Below are positions 1-8,955 of a stretch of DNA of 64,000 nucleotides, piece after piece (positions within the stretch are counted from its first letter, which is position 1; each line of letters begins with the position of its first letter). Position numbers and translations under genes: made by a program. Source of the stretch: an uncultured Christensenellaceae bacterium (lineage in GTDB: Bacteria > Bacillota > Clostridia > Christensenellales > Borkfalkiaceae); contig CAJULO010000003.1 in the NCBI GenBank assembly GCA_910586945.1, positions 97,540-161,539 of the forward strand. The letters run 5' to 3'. Under the pieces are notes generated by a model. It saw only the letters and a list, made by a program, of their open reading frames with translations. It did not search any database and had not been told where the DNA came from.

Positions 1-153
1 CTATATAGAATATTGCTCAAATGTAACGATTTTTTTAAAATAATATAATTTTCTATTTTTGTCCACAGAGTTTCTTACATCTTCTACATAATATTTAATA
101 ATTGTTTTAAAATTTGCTTTATTATATCTATCTAAATTAACAATATCTTTCAC
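1..153 (-). pseudogene. Possible 3' remnant of an unknown gene
   Basis: Reading leftward, an open frame of about 50 codons starts at a GTG (151-153) and ends with TAG on the first three bases of the window. It encodes a charged, Lys/Tyr-rich peptide ending in EQYSI. No ribosome-binding site precedes the GTG, and an in-frame TAA lies just upstream. It looks more like the tail of a disrupted gene than a small gene. I do not recognise a family. The remaining bases up to 345 are AT-rich and show no further gene. Confidence 0.2.
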
Positions 154-345
154 GTCTGCTTATTTTAATATCTCATGCTTAAGCTTGTTGGACAACTACT
201 AACATATTATAAAATTTTCTACACTAATTCTCAAATGGATTTAAATATGCTTACAGTTGTACTAATAATAAATATTTTCTCTTCATTTTATATTATAAAT
301 AGACGAGCCTTTCACTAAAGCTCTTCTTCTCTTTCTTTAACTATG

Positions 346-1080
346 TTATTCTATTTTTATCAATTCATCCTCTAATTTTGATAAAAAATCTGGCAAGTTT
401 TCCTCAAAATATTCTTCAATCTTTTCTTCAACACTCGCAATCGTTTTTTCTAATAGTTGTTCAGAATTCTCTGTGTTACTTTCATTATATACATGATTTG
501 CATATAAATAATTTTCTTCAGTCTCAGGAGCACGAAGTTTTGCAATTGTCTGCATCAGTGTATTATAATCAGGTAAATCTTGTATACTGCTCAGTTGAAA
601 TCTTTTTAAAAAAGTATCCGTCGTAGCATATAAAATTGGACGACCGATAGTATCTTTTTTGCCTACAGCTTCTATCATATTGAGTTCCAGTAAAGTTGCA
701 ATTGGATAATCAGAATTGACTCCCCTAAGCTCTTCTAACTCTCCTTTTGTTATGGGTTGTTTATAGGCAATAATTGCTGCACATTCTAGTATAGTTTTCG
801 TAAACTCACGCTCTTTTATTGGATTTAATACTGCTGTTATGTATTCTTTATATTCTGGATTAGTTGTCAATTGCAATTTTTTATTAAATATTAAAAGTTG
901 TATTCCACTATGTTCTTTGTTTCGATATTCCTCTTGCAAAAGCTTTGCTGCTTCTTTGATTTCTTGCTCAGTAAGTTGTAGTTTTTCAGCAAGCATTGTA
1001 ATATTTACAGCATTTCCTGAAACAAATAAAATAGATTCTAAAACACTAGTTAATTTCTTCAAGTTCTTCAAACTCTCCAA
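346..1080 (-). CDS. scpB: Segregation and condensation protein B (ScpB)
   Basis: The 244-residue protein has the tandem winged-helix layout of ScpB. It opens with LESILFVSGNAVNI and carries the conserved stretch around residues 95-125 (ECAAIIAYKQPITKGELEELRGVNSD). By family knowledge, ScpB dimers bind ScpA, the kleisin, and close the SMC ring that compacts and segregates the chromosome in the cytoplasm. The gene overlaps the 3' end of scpA by about 35 bases, which suggests translational coupling, and it is the last gene of the long minus-strand series. The acidic C-terminal tail is somewhat longer than the wH core requires. Identification is firm from order and sequence. Confidence 0.93.
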   Translation of the reverse strand: MESLKNLKKLTSVLESILFVSGNAVNITMLAEKLQLTEQEIKEAAKLLQEEYRNKEHSGIQLLIFNKKLQLTTNPEYKEYITAVLNPIKEREFTKTILECAAIIAYKQPITKGELEELRGVNSDYPIATLLELNMIEAVGKKDTIGRPILYATTDTFLKRFQLSSIQDLPDYNTLMQTIAKLRAPETEENYLYANHVYNESNTENSEQLLEKTIASVEEKIEEYFEENLPDFLSKLEDELIKIE

Positions 1081-1837
1081 CTTCTAAGCCCTCTCTTTTA
1101 TTTTGATTTTCTTGAATGGTAATTTTACCATATAATTCCGTCTGATGGATGACAATATATTGATATTTTAGCATTTCTAAAAGTGCTTGAAAGGTCGTTA
1201 TAATTTCTCTTTTCGATGCTTCTTCATGAAACAAATTTTCAAATTCAAGCTTTTTACAAGTTTGCAATGCTTGATAAATATGATTTATTTTATCTTGAAC
1301 GGTATATACTTCTTTTGGAATTTCTCTTTTCTTATTTTTTTCATAACTAGCTGCTTCTTTTCGCAACATAAGCTCTGTAAAAGCTTTTAATAATCCATCT
1401 AAATGTAAATCTTTATAAACAACTCTTGTTTCATTTACACTTTTATCTGGTTCCTTAAAATAATGCCCTAGTTGTTCAAGTTCCTTTAATTTTACTGTCT
1501 GCTCTTTAATAATTTGATATTCTTCAAGAGCTTGAATAAATATATCTTCTCGACTTTCTTCCTCTTCCTCTTGTTGTAGCAAATTGGGCAAAAGACTTAT
1601 TGATTTTATCTCTAAAATAGCAGATGCAATTGCCAAATATTCACTTGCTTTATCAATCTCAATATATGGTAATGCATACATGTATTGTAAAAATTGTTCT
1701 GTTACTTTGGATATAAATATATCTTTAATTTCCACTTTTTCTTGTTTTATGAGATATAAAAGTAAATCAAGAGGTCCTTCAAAATTTTCTAAAAAAGTAG
1801 TATATTCCACTATCCATTCTTTTTTTTCTACCGCCAT
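1046..1837 (-). CDS. scpA: Segregation and condensation protein A (ScpA kleisin)
   Basis: This is the kleisin subunit of the SMC-ScpAB condensin. The signature FEGPLDLLLYLIKQEKVEI, which forms the N-terminal helical contact with the SMC neck, is near residue 20. The conserved YLAIASAILEIKS follows, and the C-terminal winged helix ends the protein. I start at the ATG at 1837 (MAVEKKEW). An earlier ATG at 1858 lies deeper in the upstream M50-like gene, and an internal GTG just before EYTTFL is also possible. The gene overlaps the upstream gene by about 10 bases and scpB downstream, so the three appear translationally coupled. Confidence 0.92.
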   Translation of the reverse strand: MAVEKKEWIVEYTTFLENFEGPLDLLLYLIKQEKVEIKDIFISKVTEQFLQYMYALPYIEIDKASEYLAIASAILEIKSISLLPNLLQQEEEEESREDIFIQALEEYQIIKEQTVKLKELEQLGHYFKEPDKSVNETRVVYKDLHLDGLLKAFTELMLRKEAASYEKNKKREIPKEVYTVQDKINHIYQALQTCKKLEFENLFHEEASKREIITTFQALLEMLKYQYIVIHQTELYGKITIQENQNKREGLEVGEFEELEEIN

Positions 1838-2568
1838 AATGAAAAGACAAGCCCCCATAATTTTTGTATTGGATACAGTATGCCATTTACCAACATATTG
1901 CGAATATAACCTAAAACATCAAAATAAGATAAATATAATCCAATTTTTAAATTATATTGTAGTAGAGTGCTTATAATAAAATGGTATCCAATTAAACAAT
2001 ATAAAATAGTAGTTCCATTATATTTTATAAATTGAAAAATTTTACCTCGTTTTTTTGCTAAAATATCAATCAATCTCCAACCAGCTAGCGGTGGTAATGG
2101 TATTAAATTAAATACTGCAAAAGCAACAGAATAGACAATTAAAAACCATAGCAAACCACTTAATTGCACAGAAAAAAAGTTTATTGGCAGTAAATTCGTT
2201 GTTAAAAAATAGAGTGGAAAAAGCATAAATGCCGTCAAAATATGAAATACAATTCCTGCAATTGAAGTTAAAATAAGTCCAGTTTTTAACTTTTTGAAAT
2301 TGTTAGGATTGATTGGAAGATGTCTTGACCAACCAAAACCAGTAAAGGCGAACAGAATAAGTCCAATCATATCAAAATGTCTTAATGGGTTTATTGTCAA
2401 TCGACCATTTATTTTTGGCGTTAAATCTCCGCAACGGACAGCAATATAGGCAGTTGCAAATTGATGCAATGTGAGTACAATGATTGCTGCTATAACACTT
2501 ATAGGAAGAAGTGCAACTCCTACTAAGTTTGCTCGATATACATATAAATCAAAAGGAATAAATTGCAT
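1828..2568 (-). CDS. Catalytically degenerate M50 (site-2 protease-like) membrane protein
   Basis: The 246-residue multipass membrane protein keeps the frame of bacterial site-2 proteases that often sit next to scpAB. It has an N-terminal hydrophobic helix, GRLTINPLRHFDMIG, GFGWS and a late NLIPLPPL segment. The zinc motif, normally HEFAH, is here H35-Q-F-A-T39. The distal DG motif, normally PPLDGGR, reads PPLAGWR at 161-165. The catalytic Glu, the second His ligand and the metal-binding Asp are therefore all gone, so proteolysis is not expected. The reading frame is intact and overlaps scpA. A scaffold or regulatory role is possible but is inference. Confidence 0.8.
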   Translation of the reverse strand: MQFIPFDLYVYRANLVGVALLPISVIAAIIVLTLHQFATAYIAVRCGDLTPKINGRLTINPLRHFDMIGLILFAFTGFGWSRHLPINPNNFKKLKTGLILTSIAGIVFHILTAFMLFPLYFLTTNLLPINFFSVQLSGLLWFLIVYSVAFAVFNLIPLPPLAGWRLIDILAKKRGKIFQFIKYNGTTILYCLIGYHFIISTLLQYNLKIGLYLSYFDVLGYIRNMLVNGILYPIQKLWGLVFSLWR

Positions 2569-2589
2569 AATTTACCTCATATTGCACAA

Positions 2590-4101
2590 TTATACTTGTA
2601 TCATTTTTTCTTCTGCTTCTATTATTCTTGTATTGATTGTTGTATATTGACTATTTTTTGTCCACGCCAATAAAATAATAGCATAAAAGAATGTAAAATA
2701 TAAATTAAAGAAAAAGATATCTCCTAAGCTACAGAGTAAAATCATTAAAAGTATACAAAAAAAAGTTGTATTCTGTACATTTTTTGTCTTTACAAGTTGT
2801 CTTGCTAGTTCATAAAAATGTATGCCAAAAGCTACAATACCTATTAGACCAAATCTTGCTATAATTTCAATGAAAATATTATGATAAAAATATGGAGTTA
2901 ATCCTGTTGTTGCCTTATCATATATAATGGAAGAATCGGTAATGTCAAGTGGTGCGTAAAAACCAGAACCAAATATAGGATAATGCCAAAAATTTTTAAG
3001 TCCACCTATCCAAATTCCCAATCTACCAGATAGGCTAGTACCTCGATGAAATATTTCTTCTAAAATAACTTTTATTTTGTCAAATAAGAAAATAATAATT
3101 AAGCCAGCAAATACAATCAAAATAGCATGGAATATCCAATAAAACTTTCTGTATGGCGTCTTTTTAATAGAAAAAAATACCATTGCTGTTAGTGCAAATA
3201 AACTAGAAATGAGTATTGATGCTCTACCTTGTGACAATACAATTGCTAATATGACAATGAAAGAGGCCATATAAAACCAATATCCATATTTTTTTGTATA
3301 TGCAAAATAATAAAATGCAGGTAATAACATTGTTAAAACTCCAGCAAATGAATTTGCTGAACCCCAACCAAAATAACAATCATATTTTTTGATACCCCAG
3401 TTTACAATCCCCGGCTTCATTGCAAAACCAATAAATTGACCAAATCTTTCTTTTAAAAATAAGGTGAAAATAAATTGTAAAATGAGTACACCTACCAATA
3501 CAATAAATATATGCATTAGATAATTTACATATTCTTTTTTCCAATCTATTGTTTGATAAAAAAGAATAAAGATAGCAATAAGAGCAATAATTAATTCAAA
3601 TGCATAAAGTAGATTTTTCACTGTATATTCTCGAGAGAATAGTCCATTACATAAAAAAGCAACGGCAATCAAAAGTAGTCCTGATTTGAAGGGAAATTTA
3701 TCTTTCCATACATTTGCTCTAGTAGGATAAACAAATAAGCGAAAAACAATGCCAGCTCCCCCAATACAACCTGCTATAATTGTACTTATAATAAAAGGTA
3801 ATGTTAAATAGTAATTGACAACAGGTTTTGCTTCAGGCGCATGATGAAATGCCGCACAAAAAATTATAAAAAAGGCTGGAACAAATAATATTTTTGTATC
3901 TTCCGCAAATAAACAGACAAAGAGTATAAGGAATGCTGTAAACAAATATAGATATATCTCTAGTCCAAATATAGAACTCAGTAAGGTAAATAATGCATAA
4001 AACAATATAAAATAAATACTGTTACATATCTTTAAAGTTTCTGCAATGATTTTATTTTTTGCTAATAATGTCAACTTTTGTCTAATGTGCTCTTTTTGCA
4101 T
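2590..4101 (-). CDS. O-antigen ligase / Wzy-type polysaccharide polymerase family membrane protein
   Basis: The roughly 500-residue protein has about ten to twelve hydrophobic segments. Its Wzy_C-type signature is visible in the second half: QGRASILIS, then the large extracytoplasmic loop with RGTSLSGRLGIWIGGL, GSGFYAP and FYHNIFIEI, followed by more helices. Family members join undecaprenyl-linked glycans to each other or to an acceptor at the outer face of the membrane. In a Gram-positive this would serve exopolysaccharide or wall glycan assembly. The chosen start (MQKEHIRQ) has AAAGGA upstream; an alternative is nine codons earlier. No glycosyltransferases flank it, so the substrate is unknown. 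It lies 32 bases after lysR in the same direction. Confidence 0.78.
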   Translation of the reverse strand: MQKEHIRQKLTLLAKNKIIAETLKICNSIYFILFYALFTLLSSIFGLEIYLYLFTAFLILFVCLFAEDTKILFVPAFFIIFCAAFHHAPEAKPVVNYYLTLPFIISTIIAGCIGGAGIVFRLFVYPTRANVWKDKFPFKSGLLLIAVAFLCNGLFSREYTVKNLLYAFELIIALIAIFILFYQTIDWKKEYVNYLMHIFIVLVGVLILQFIFTLFLKERFGQFIGFAMKPGIVNWGIKKYDCYFGWGSANSFAGVLTMLLPAFYYFAYTKKYGYWFYMASFIVILAIVLSQGRASILISSLFALTAMVFFSIKKTPYRKFYWIFHAILIVFAGLIIIFLFDKIKVILEEIFHRGTSLSGRLGIWIGGLKNFWHYPIFGSGFYAPLDITDSSIIYDKATTGLTPYFYHNIFIEIIARFGLIGIVAFGIHFYELARQLVKTKNVQNTTFFCILLMILLCSLGDIFFFNLYFTFFYAIILLAWTKNSQYTTINTRIIEAEEKMIQV

Positions 4102-4133
4102 AATAAAAATCCTTTTGAAAGATATCAATTTCT

Positions 4134-5042
4134 TTAGCTTTCATTCTCTTTCATATCTGCTTGAAAAAGTTTAAAAAATTCCTTAGCAACTAGTGGAATC
4201 GGCTTATTTTTTGGAAACGCTATACCTATTGACCTTGTTGGTAATTTTGGATAAGTTTCTATTTCAAATAATTCTTTATTTTCAAGCTCTTTCGCAACAT
4301 ATTCACGAGGTAAACAGGCAATACCCATTCCTTCTTTTGCAAGCCGTACCATGAGTGGAATACTTCCACCACAATCTATGTGTGGCATTAAATATACTCC
4401 AATAGATTGCATAAATTCTGTTATACTACGACGCGTAATAGTATTGGTATCTAACATTAAAATAGGATAATTTTGCATTGCTGCAATTGGTTGTATTTCC
4501 TTAGTTAAAAATTGAAAATTTTTACCAGCAACAAAAGTATCTTGAAGTGGCATTACTGTGCTAGAAAGTGAAAAATCTTTATCATCCACTGGCAAATTGA
4601 TAAAGGCAATATCACATTTATTTTCCCGCAAAAGTTCAATTGCATTTGTTGTAATGCAATTGATTAAATTCAATTTAACTGTTGGATTTTTTTCATGAAA
4701 TTGAATCAATTTATCTAATAATAAATAGGAAAAAATTGTATCTGATGCCGATATGATAAGGGTGCCAGTAACTATATTGTTGAGTTCTTTTATTTTTATC
4801 TCAGCACTATCTAGTTCTAATAGAGCTTTTTCAACAATATCAAATATTTGTTTACCGCCTTGTTCTGTAAGACACATTCCGCGATGTGTGCGATAAAACA
4901 GAGGTGTTCCAATCTGTTCTTCTAAATGTTTAATTGCAAGTGAAATTGCCGGTTGACTAATATACAATTGTTGCGATGCTTTTGTTAAACTCCCACATTT
5001 TGCAACAGCATAAAAGACTCGATATAAATCCAAACTAATCAT
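4134..5042 (-). CDS. LysR-family transcriptional regulator
   Basis: The 302-residue protein has the LTTR layout. A winged helix-turn-helix occupies about residues 1-60 (YAVAKCGSLTKASQQLYISQ, then PAISLAIKHLEEQIG). A linker helix follows, then a periplasmic-binding-protein-like effector domain with GTLIISASDTI and a late GMGIACLPREYV. LTTRs bind promoter DNA as tetramers and respond to a small metabolite. The gene sits inside a colinear series between mnmE and the O-antigen-ligase gene rather than divergently from a target, so its regulon and ligand cannot be inferred. Confidence 0.9.
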   Translation of the reverse strand: MISLDLYRVFYAVAKCGSLTKASQQLYISQPAISLAIKHLEEQIGTPLFYRTHRGMCLTEQGGKQIFDIVEKALLELDSAEIKIKELNNIVTGTLIISASDTIFSYLLLDKLIQFHEKNPTVKLNLINCITTNAIELLRENKCDIAFINLPVDDKDFSLSSTVMPLQDTFVAGKNFQFLTKEIQPIAAMQNYPILMLDTNTITRRSITEFMQSIGVYLMPHIDCGGSIPLMVRLAKEGMGIACLPREYVAKELENKELFEIETYPKLPTRSIGIAFPKNKPIPLVAKEFFKLFQADMKENES

Positions 5043-5095
5043 ATTGCCCCACTATTATTTAAAATTTAATTTCTTTTTCAATTGATATACTTTCT

Positions 5096-6454
5096 CTATT
5101 TACCAACACAAAACTTTTCGAATATTTCACTGATAATACTTTCATTTGCCGTTTCACCAGTAATTTCACCAAGAGCTTGCCAACATTCTTTTAAATGTAT
5201 ACTTAAAAGGTCTGGCGGAACAAGTCCACAAATATTGATACCTTCAAGTAATGCTCTACTTGCTTTTGTCAATGCACTATAATGTCTCTCTTCTATGATA
5301 AATGTATCTGCAATTTGATATCCATCACTTGCATACTTATAGAGCATTTTTCTAAGTTTATCTATATTCTGTCCAGTTTGTGCAGATATCTCTAAATAAT
5401 CATCAAAATTATTTACATCACATTTGTTAGCTTTTTTATCATTTATAATATCTACTTTGTTATAGATAAGTATTTTTTTTGTATTTGGCATTTCTACTAA
5501 AAGTTCTCTATCTTCCTGTTGATAGCCAACGCTAGCATCAATTAAATATAATACGATATTTGCAGCTTTTAATGCTTGTTTTGCACGATTTATTCCTATT
5601 CGTTCTATCTCATCAGTACTCTCTCTAAGCCCTGCAGTATCTGTTAGAATAAATTTTATACCTTCTATCTCAATATCTGCTTCAATGATATCTCGTGTAG
5701 TGCCTTGCATACTAGAGACAATTGCTCTCTCTTGTTGCAAAAGTCTATTCAATAGAGAACTTTTACCTGCATTTGGCCGACCAACAAGCAAAACACGAAC
5801 TCCATTTTTGATTTTTTGTCCTATATAATAACTGGCAATTTTTTCTTGTAGATTTTTATAGATATCTTCTAAATCTGCTTTTGCATCACACAATGCAGTA
5901 GCTTCAATATCCTCTTCCGGAAAGTCAATATCCGCCTCAATACTCGCTAAAATTTCCGTAAGCTTATCTTGTATTTTCCGTACAAATTTTGTCAACTGCT
6001 CAGCATAAAGTGAAGCTCCTGCACGCACTTCCGCTTCACTTTCACTATTTATCATATAAATTAAACCTTCAACAGAGGACAAGGAAAGTTTTCCATTTAA
6101 AAAGGCACGCTTTGTATATTCCCCTCTCTCTGCAAGTCTTGCTCCAAGTTGCGTGGCTTGTTTCAAAATTGCCTGTGCTATTGCCGTGCCACCATGACAA
6201 TGTAACTCTACAGTATCTTCACCAGTAAAGCTTTTTGGTGCTTTAAAATAGACAGCATATCCAAAATCATAAAACTTTTGACAATCAATATGCCCTGTAT
6301 ACATTTTATATGGAACAAACTCCGTAACTGGTATACCTTGTGTTGCTTGAAAGAGTTGATTTGCTATATCCACACTACCTTCGCCACTAAAGCGTACAAT
6401 AGCAACACTACCTTTTCCAGAAGCTGTCGCTAATGCTACAATACAATCTTGCAT
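5096..6454 (-). CDS. mnmE: tRNA modification GTPase MnmE
   Basis: The 452-residue protein matches MnmE end to end. It has an N-terminal tetrahydrofolate-binding domain with the conserved CHGGTAI at about 86-92, a helical domain with DIDFPEED, an inserted Ras-like G domain (P-loop GRPNAGKS at 225-232, DTAGLR near 280, NKVD) and the C-terminal C-x-G-K, here C449-V-G-K452. With MnmG it installs 5-carboxymethylaminomethyl or related groups on U34 of certain tRNAs. The usual partner mnmG is not adjacent. The start has GAGGGA upstream. Length and motifs are complete. Confidence 0.97.
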   Translation of the reverse strand: MQDCIVALATASGKGSVAIVRFSGEGSVDIANQLFQATQGIPVTEFVPYKMYTGHIDCQKFYDFGYAVYFKAPKSFTGEDTVELHCHGGTAIAQAILKQATQLGARLAERGEYTKRAFLNGKLSLSSVEGLIYMINSESEAEVRAGASLYAEQLTKFVRKIQDKLTEILASIEADIDFPEEDIEATALCDAKADLEDIYKNLQEKIASYYIGQKIKNGVRVLLVGRPNAGKSSLLNRLLQQERAIVSSMQGTTRDIIEADIEIEGIKFILTDTAGLRESTDEIERIGINRAKQALKAANIVLYLIDASVGYQQEDRELLVEMPNTKKILIYNKVDIINDKKANKCDVNNFDDYLEISAQTGQNIDKLRKMLYKYASDGYQIADTFIIEERHYSALTKASRALLEGINICGLVPPDLLSIHLKECWQALGEITGETANESIISEIFEKFCVGK

Positions 6455-6474
6455 GCTTTCCCTCGTATTTCTTT

Positions 6475-7320
6475 TTATTTTTTATCATTATCATCAAATG
6501 GATTCCTTTCCTGTTGAAAAGATGTGTTCTCTGCAAATGGGTCAATATCTTTTGGGGAATTCCCCTTATATTCTGCAAAAGGGTCGTCCATATTTGGCGT
6601 GCTTGGTGGCGCATTATAGCTATTTGTATTTTGCCTTGTATACTGATTTTGTACATATATGTTTTGAGAATATGCATTTGCTGTTCTTGGGTCAACATTT
6701 CTACAAGTAAATATAAAAATCCAAAGAATTGGAATGAAGATATTGAGCAACACAATAAGCAATGCATTTCTTGGAGAGTATAAACGCATAAATACAGTAT
6801 ACAATGCAACAGTAGAAAAAGAATACAGAAAAGATAGTATCCAGTTATTGAGTATGTTGGTTGTAAAAATCATTCTATCTAAAGTATAGTTATTTATTAC
6901 TAATTGATTTCCACTTACAACCATTGCTCCATTAGAAATTGCTAAGTTGATTGCTGTGGTATTTATAAGCATTGAAATGGCATATAAAAGTTCGATAGAC
7001 ATAGCTATTATAGCAATCCATTTAATGTCAATATTCATCAATTTACTTTTACCACAGAGTCTACCAATCATAAGTGTATTTAAAAAAGGAATAAAGGAAA
7101 ATATAGCTATCTTGCTATACCCAGCTTTTTTTGCCATGGTATATAATCCTATCCCCTTAAGAATATAGACAACTATATATAAACTTGTTGCAATAATATA
7201 TCCTGCATACACTGGCATTAAACGCAATCCAGTCATGCCAATCAGTTGCCCATTTACTAACTTTTGTGCAGGTATGATAAACATTTGCATTGCTGCTATA
7301 AGAAAAATAAAAAATTCCAT
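6475..7320 (-). CDS. Multipass membrane protein of unknown function with DPF/NPF-containing tail
   Basis: I do not recognise the family securely. It resembles small multipass proteins with a GL-Y-MAKKAGYSK-A-FIPF motif, near residues 75-95 counted from the first possible Met, that are often annotated as unknown function in clostridia. Four to six hydrophobic helices span the first 220 residues. A disordered, Asn/Gln/Asp-rich cytoplasmic tail follows, with two DPF motifs and one NPF motif in its last 40 residues. The start at 7320 (MEFFIFL) has GGAG four bases upstream and lies just after the truA stop. A longer frame from 7368 would overlap truA and lacks this site. Confidence 0.7.
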   Translation of the reverse strand: MEFFIFLIAAMQMFIIPAQKLVNGQLIGMTGLRLMPVYAGYIIATSLYIVVYILKGIGLYTMAKKAGYSKIAIFSFIPFLNTLMIGRLCGKSKLMNIDIKWIAIIAMSIELLYAISMLINTTAINLAISNGAMVVSGNQLVINNYTLDRMIFTTNILNNWILSFLYSFSTVALYTVFMRLYSPRNALLIVLLNIFIPILWIFIFTCRNVDPRTANAYSQNIYVQNQYTRQNTNSYNAPPSTPNMDDPFAEYKGNSPKDIDPFAENTSFQQERNPFDDNDKK

Positions 7321-7339
7321 TTTACTCCATTTACTCTCT

Positions 7340-8095
7340 TTAAAATATTTTATTGGCATACTCAACATTTATCAATGTCAATCCATTCGCTGGCATTGTT
7401 TTTCCTGTCAAGCTTCTATCTCCATTTTCAATCGCTTGTAAAAGTTGACTCTCTTTCAATCTCCCTTGTCCTACAGCAATCAAGCTTCCAGCAAGGATAC
7501 GCACCATATTATATAAAAATCCATCACCACAGATGTCTAGTGTATATATTCCTTTTTCTTTCTTTAAAACAATGGAATATATAGTGCGCACCGTTGTATT
7601 GACATTTGAGCCTGCATTACTAAAAGCTTTAAAATCTTTAGTCCCTTGTAATAGTATAGCACATTTTTGCATTTTTTTCAAATCAATTGTAGGATAAACG
7701 CGTACAGCATATCGTTGTAAAAGTGGTTTATCAATTTTATTACAATAAAAAGAATAGCGATATCTCTTTTTGACGGCAGATATGCATGCATGAAATGTAT
7801 CATGCTGTACAATTGTACTTTTTAGTATACGAATGTCATTTGGTAAAAATTGATTGATAGCAAAAGCAAGTTGTTCTGGAGGTATTTTAAAATCCATAGG
7901 CAATGGAAAACTACATACATATCCTAGAGCATGCACTCCAGCATCTGTTCTACTACATCCAACAATTTTTGTCTGTATTTTTAAACTCTCTTCTACCGCC
8001 TTCTGCACTAGAGATTGTATTGTAACCACATTTTTTTGGACTTGCCAACCACAATAATTTGTGCCATCAAAGGATATTAAAAGCACTGCTACCAT
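7340..8095 (-). CDS. truA: tRNA pseudouridine(38-40) synthase TruA
   Basis: The 251-residue protein carries the TruA hallmarks. The catalytic aspartate is in SRTDAGVHALG (around residue 51). DGTNYCGWQVQ is near the N terminus, RYRYSFY is mid-protein, and FLYNMVRILAGSLIAVG comes toward the end. The enzyme isomerises uridines at positions 38-40 of the anticodon arm. It directly follows ecfT with a short overlap, the arrangement typical of Bacillota (ecfA1-ecfA2-ecfT-truA). Length is normal. Confidence 0.96.
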   Translation of the reverse strand: MVAVLLISFDGTNYCGWQVQKNVVTIQSLVQKAVEESLKIQTKIVGCSRTDAGVHALGYVCSFPLPMDFKIPPEQLAFAINQFLPNDIRILKSTIVQHDTFHACISAVKKRYRYSFYCNKIDKPLLQRYAVRVYPTIDLKKMQKCAILLQGTKDFKAFSNAGSNVNTTVRTIYSIVLKKEKGIYTLDICGDGFLYNMVRILAGSLIAVGQGRLKESQLLQAIENGDRSLTGKTMPANGLTLINVEYANKIF

Positions 8096-8955
8096 GAAAC
8101 TTGTACCTTAAATAAATGTAAAATTTGCCGTAAAATTTCCATATTGGCAAACTGTGGTTTATTTAACAAGACTATTCCCGTTATGAGTCCTGCCACAAAG
8201 ACTACTGCCAAAATATCACGATACGTAAAGACTAGTTTTTTATATTTTGTCCGTTTTTTAGAACCACTATAACAACGGGCATCCATTGCATTTGCAAGCT
8301 CTTCGCTACGATGAAAGGCATTGACAAGCAAGGGCACAAGTACAGGTATCATTGCTTTTGCCTTTTGTATCAATCCACCTTTTTCAAAATTTGCACCGCG
8401 TGCCTTTTGTGCCGCTATAATTTTATTTGTTTCTTCTATCAGTGTAGGAATCATTCTCAGTGCAATACTCATTATCATAGCAAAGGCATGTACTGGGAAC
8501 TTTATCCATTTTAAAGGCGTTAGCAAACTTTCAATAGCATCAGTGAGAGCTACTGGTGTTGTTGTAAGCGTCAATACCGATGTTGCAACAACTAAAAGAA
8601 TCAACCGCAACACAAGAAACAGAGCATTTACTATACCTTGATAGGTAATCACAAAAATCCACCATTTTGCTATCACAGCATCATTTTTAGAACCAAATAA
8701 CACAGTGAAAATTGTCATAAAGATAGTTATAAATAAAATCATTTTTAAAGAGCGTAACACACGAAACAATGGCAATTTTGCAACTAATATCATAAAGAGA
8801 GTAAAGCCCGTAACAAGCAATAATCCATAGAAATTATCTGCTAAGAATATAGCAACAATCATTGCAATAGATAGTAAAATTTTGGCACGAGCATCCATAT
8901 TATGCACAAATGAGGTGATTGGATAATATTGTCCAAATGTTATATCATTTAACAT
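8089..8955 (-). CDS. ecfT: ECF transporter transmembrane subunit EcfT
   Basis: The 288-residue integral membrane protein is the T component of an energy-coupling factor importer. Hydrophobic helices fill the N-terminal half. Two cytoplasmic coupling helices carry the Ala-Arg motifs that seat in the ATPases: KARGANFEKG and DARCYSGS (the second has Cys instead of the usual Gly). By family knowledge, EcfT joins EcfA1 and EcfA2 to interchangeable substrate-binding S components that capture vitamins or metals. It overlaps ecfA2 and truA by a few bases. No S component is in this window, as expected for group II systems. Confidence 0.94.
   Translation of the reverse strand: MLNDITFGQYYPITSFVHNMDARAKILLSIAMIVAIFLADNFYGLLLVTGFTLFMILVAKLPLFRVLRSLKMILFITIFMTIFTVLFGSKNDAVIAKWWIFVITYQGIVNALFLVLRLILLVVATSVLTLTTTPVALTDAIESLLTPLKWIKFPVHAFAMIMSIALRMIPTLIEETNKIIAAQKARGANFEKGGLIQKAKAMIPVLVPLLVNAFHRSEELANAMDARCYSGSKKRTKYKKLVFTYRDILAVVFVAGLITGIVLLNKPQFANMEILRQILHLFKVQVSW

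Noticed and set aside
6408..6809. Several ORFs of 85-133 codons on both strands over the membrane-protein tail
   Set aside because: They are out-of-frame readings of the real gene and mnmE, with no domain pattern and no ribosome sites.
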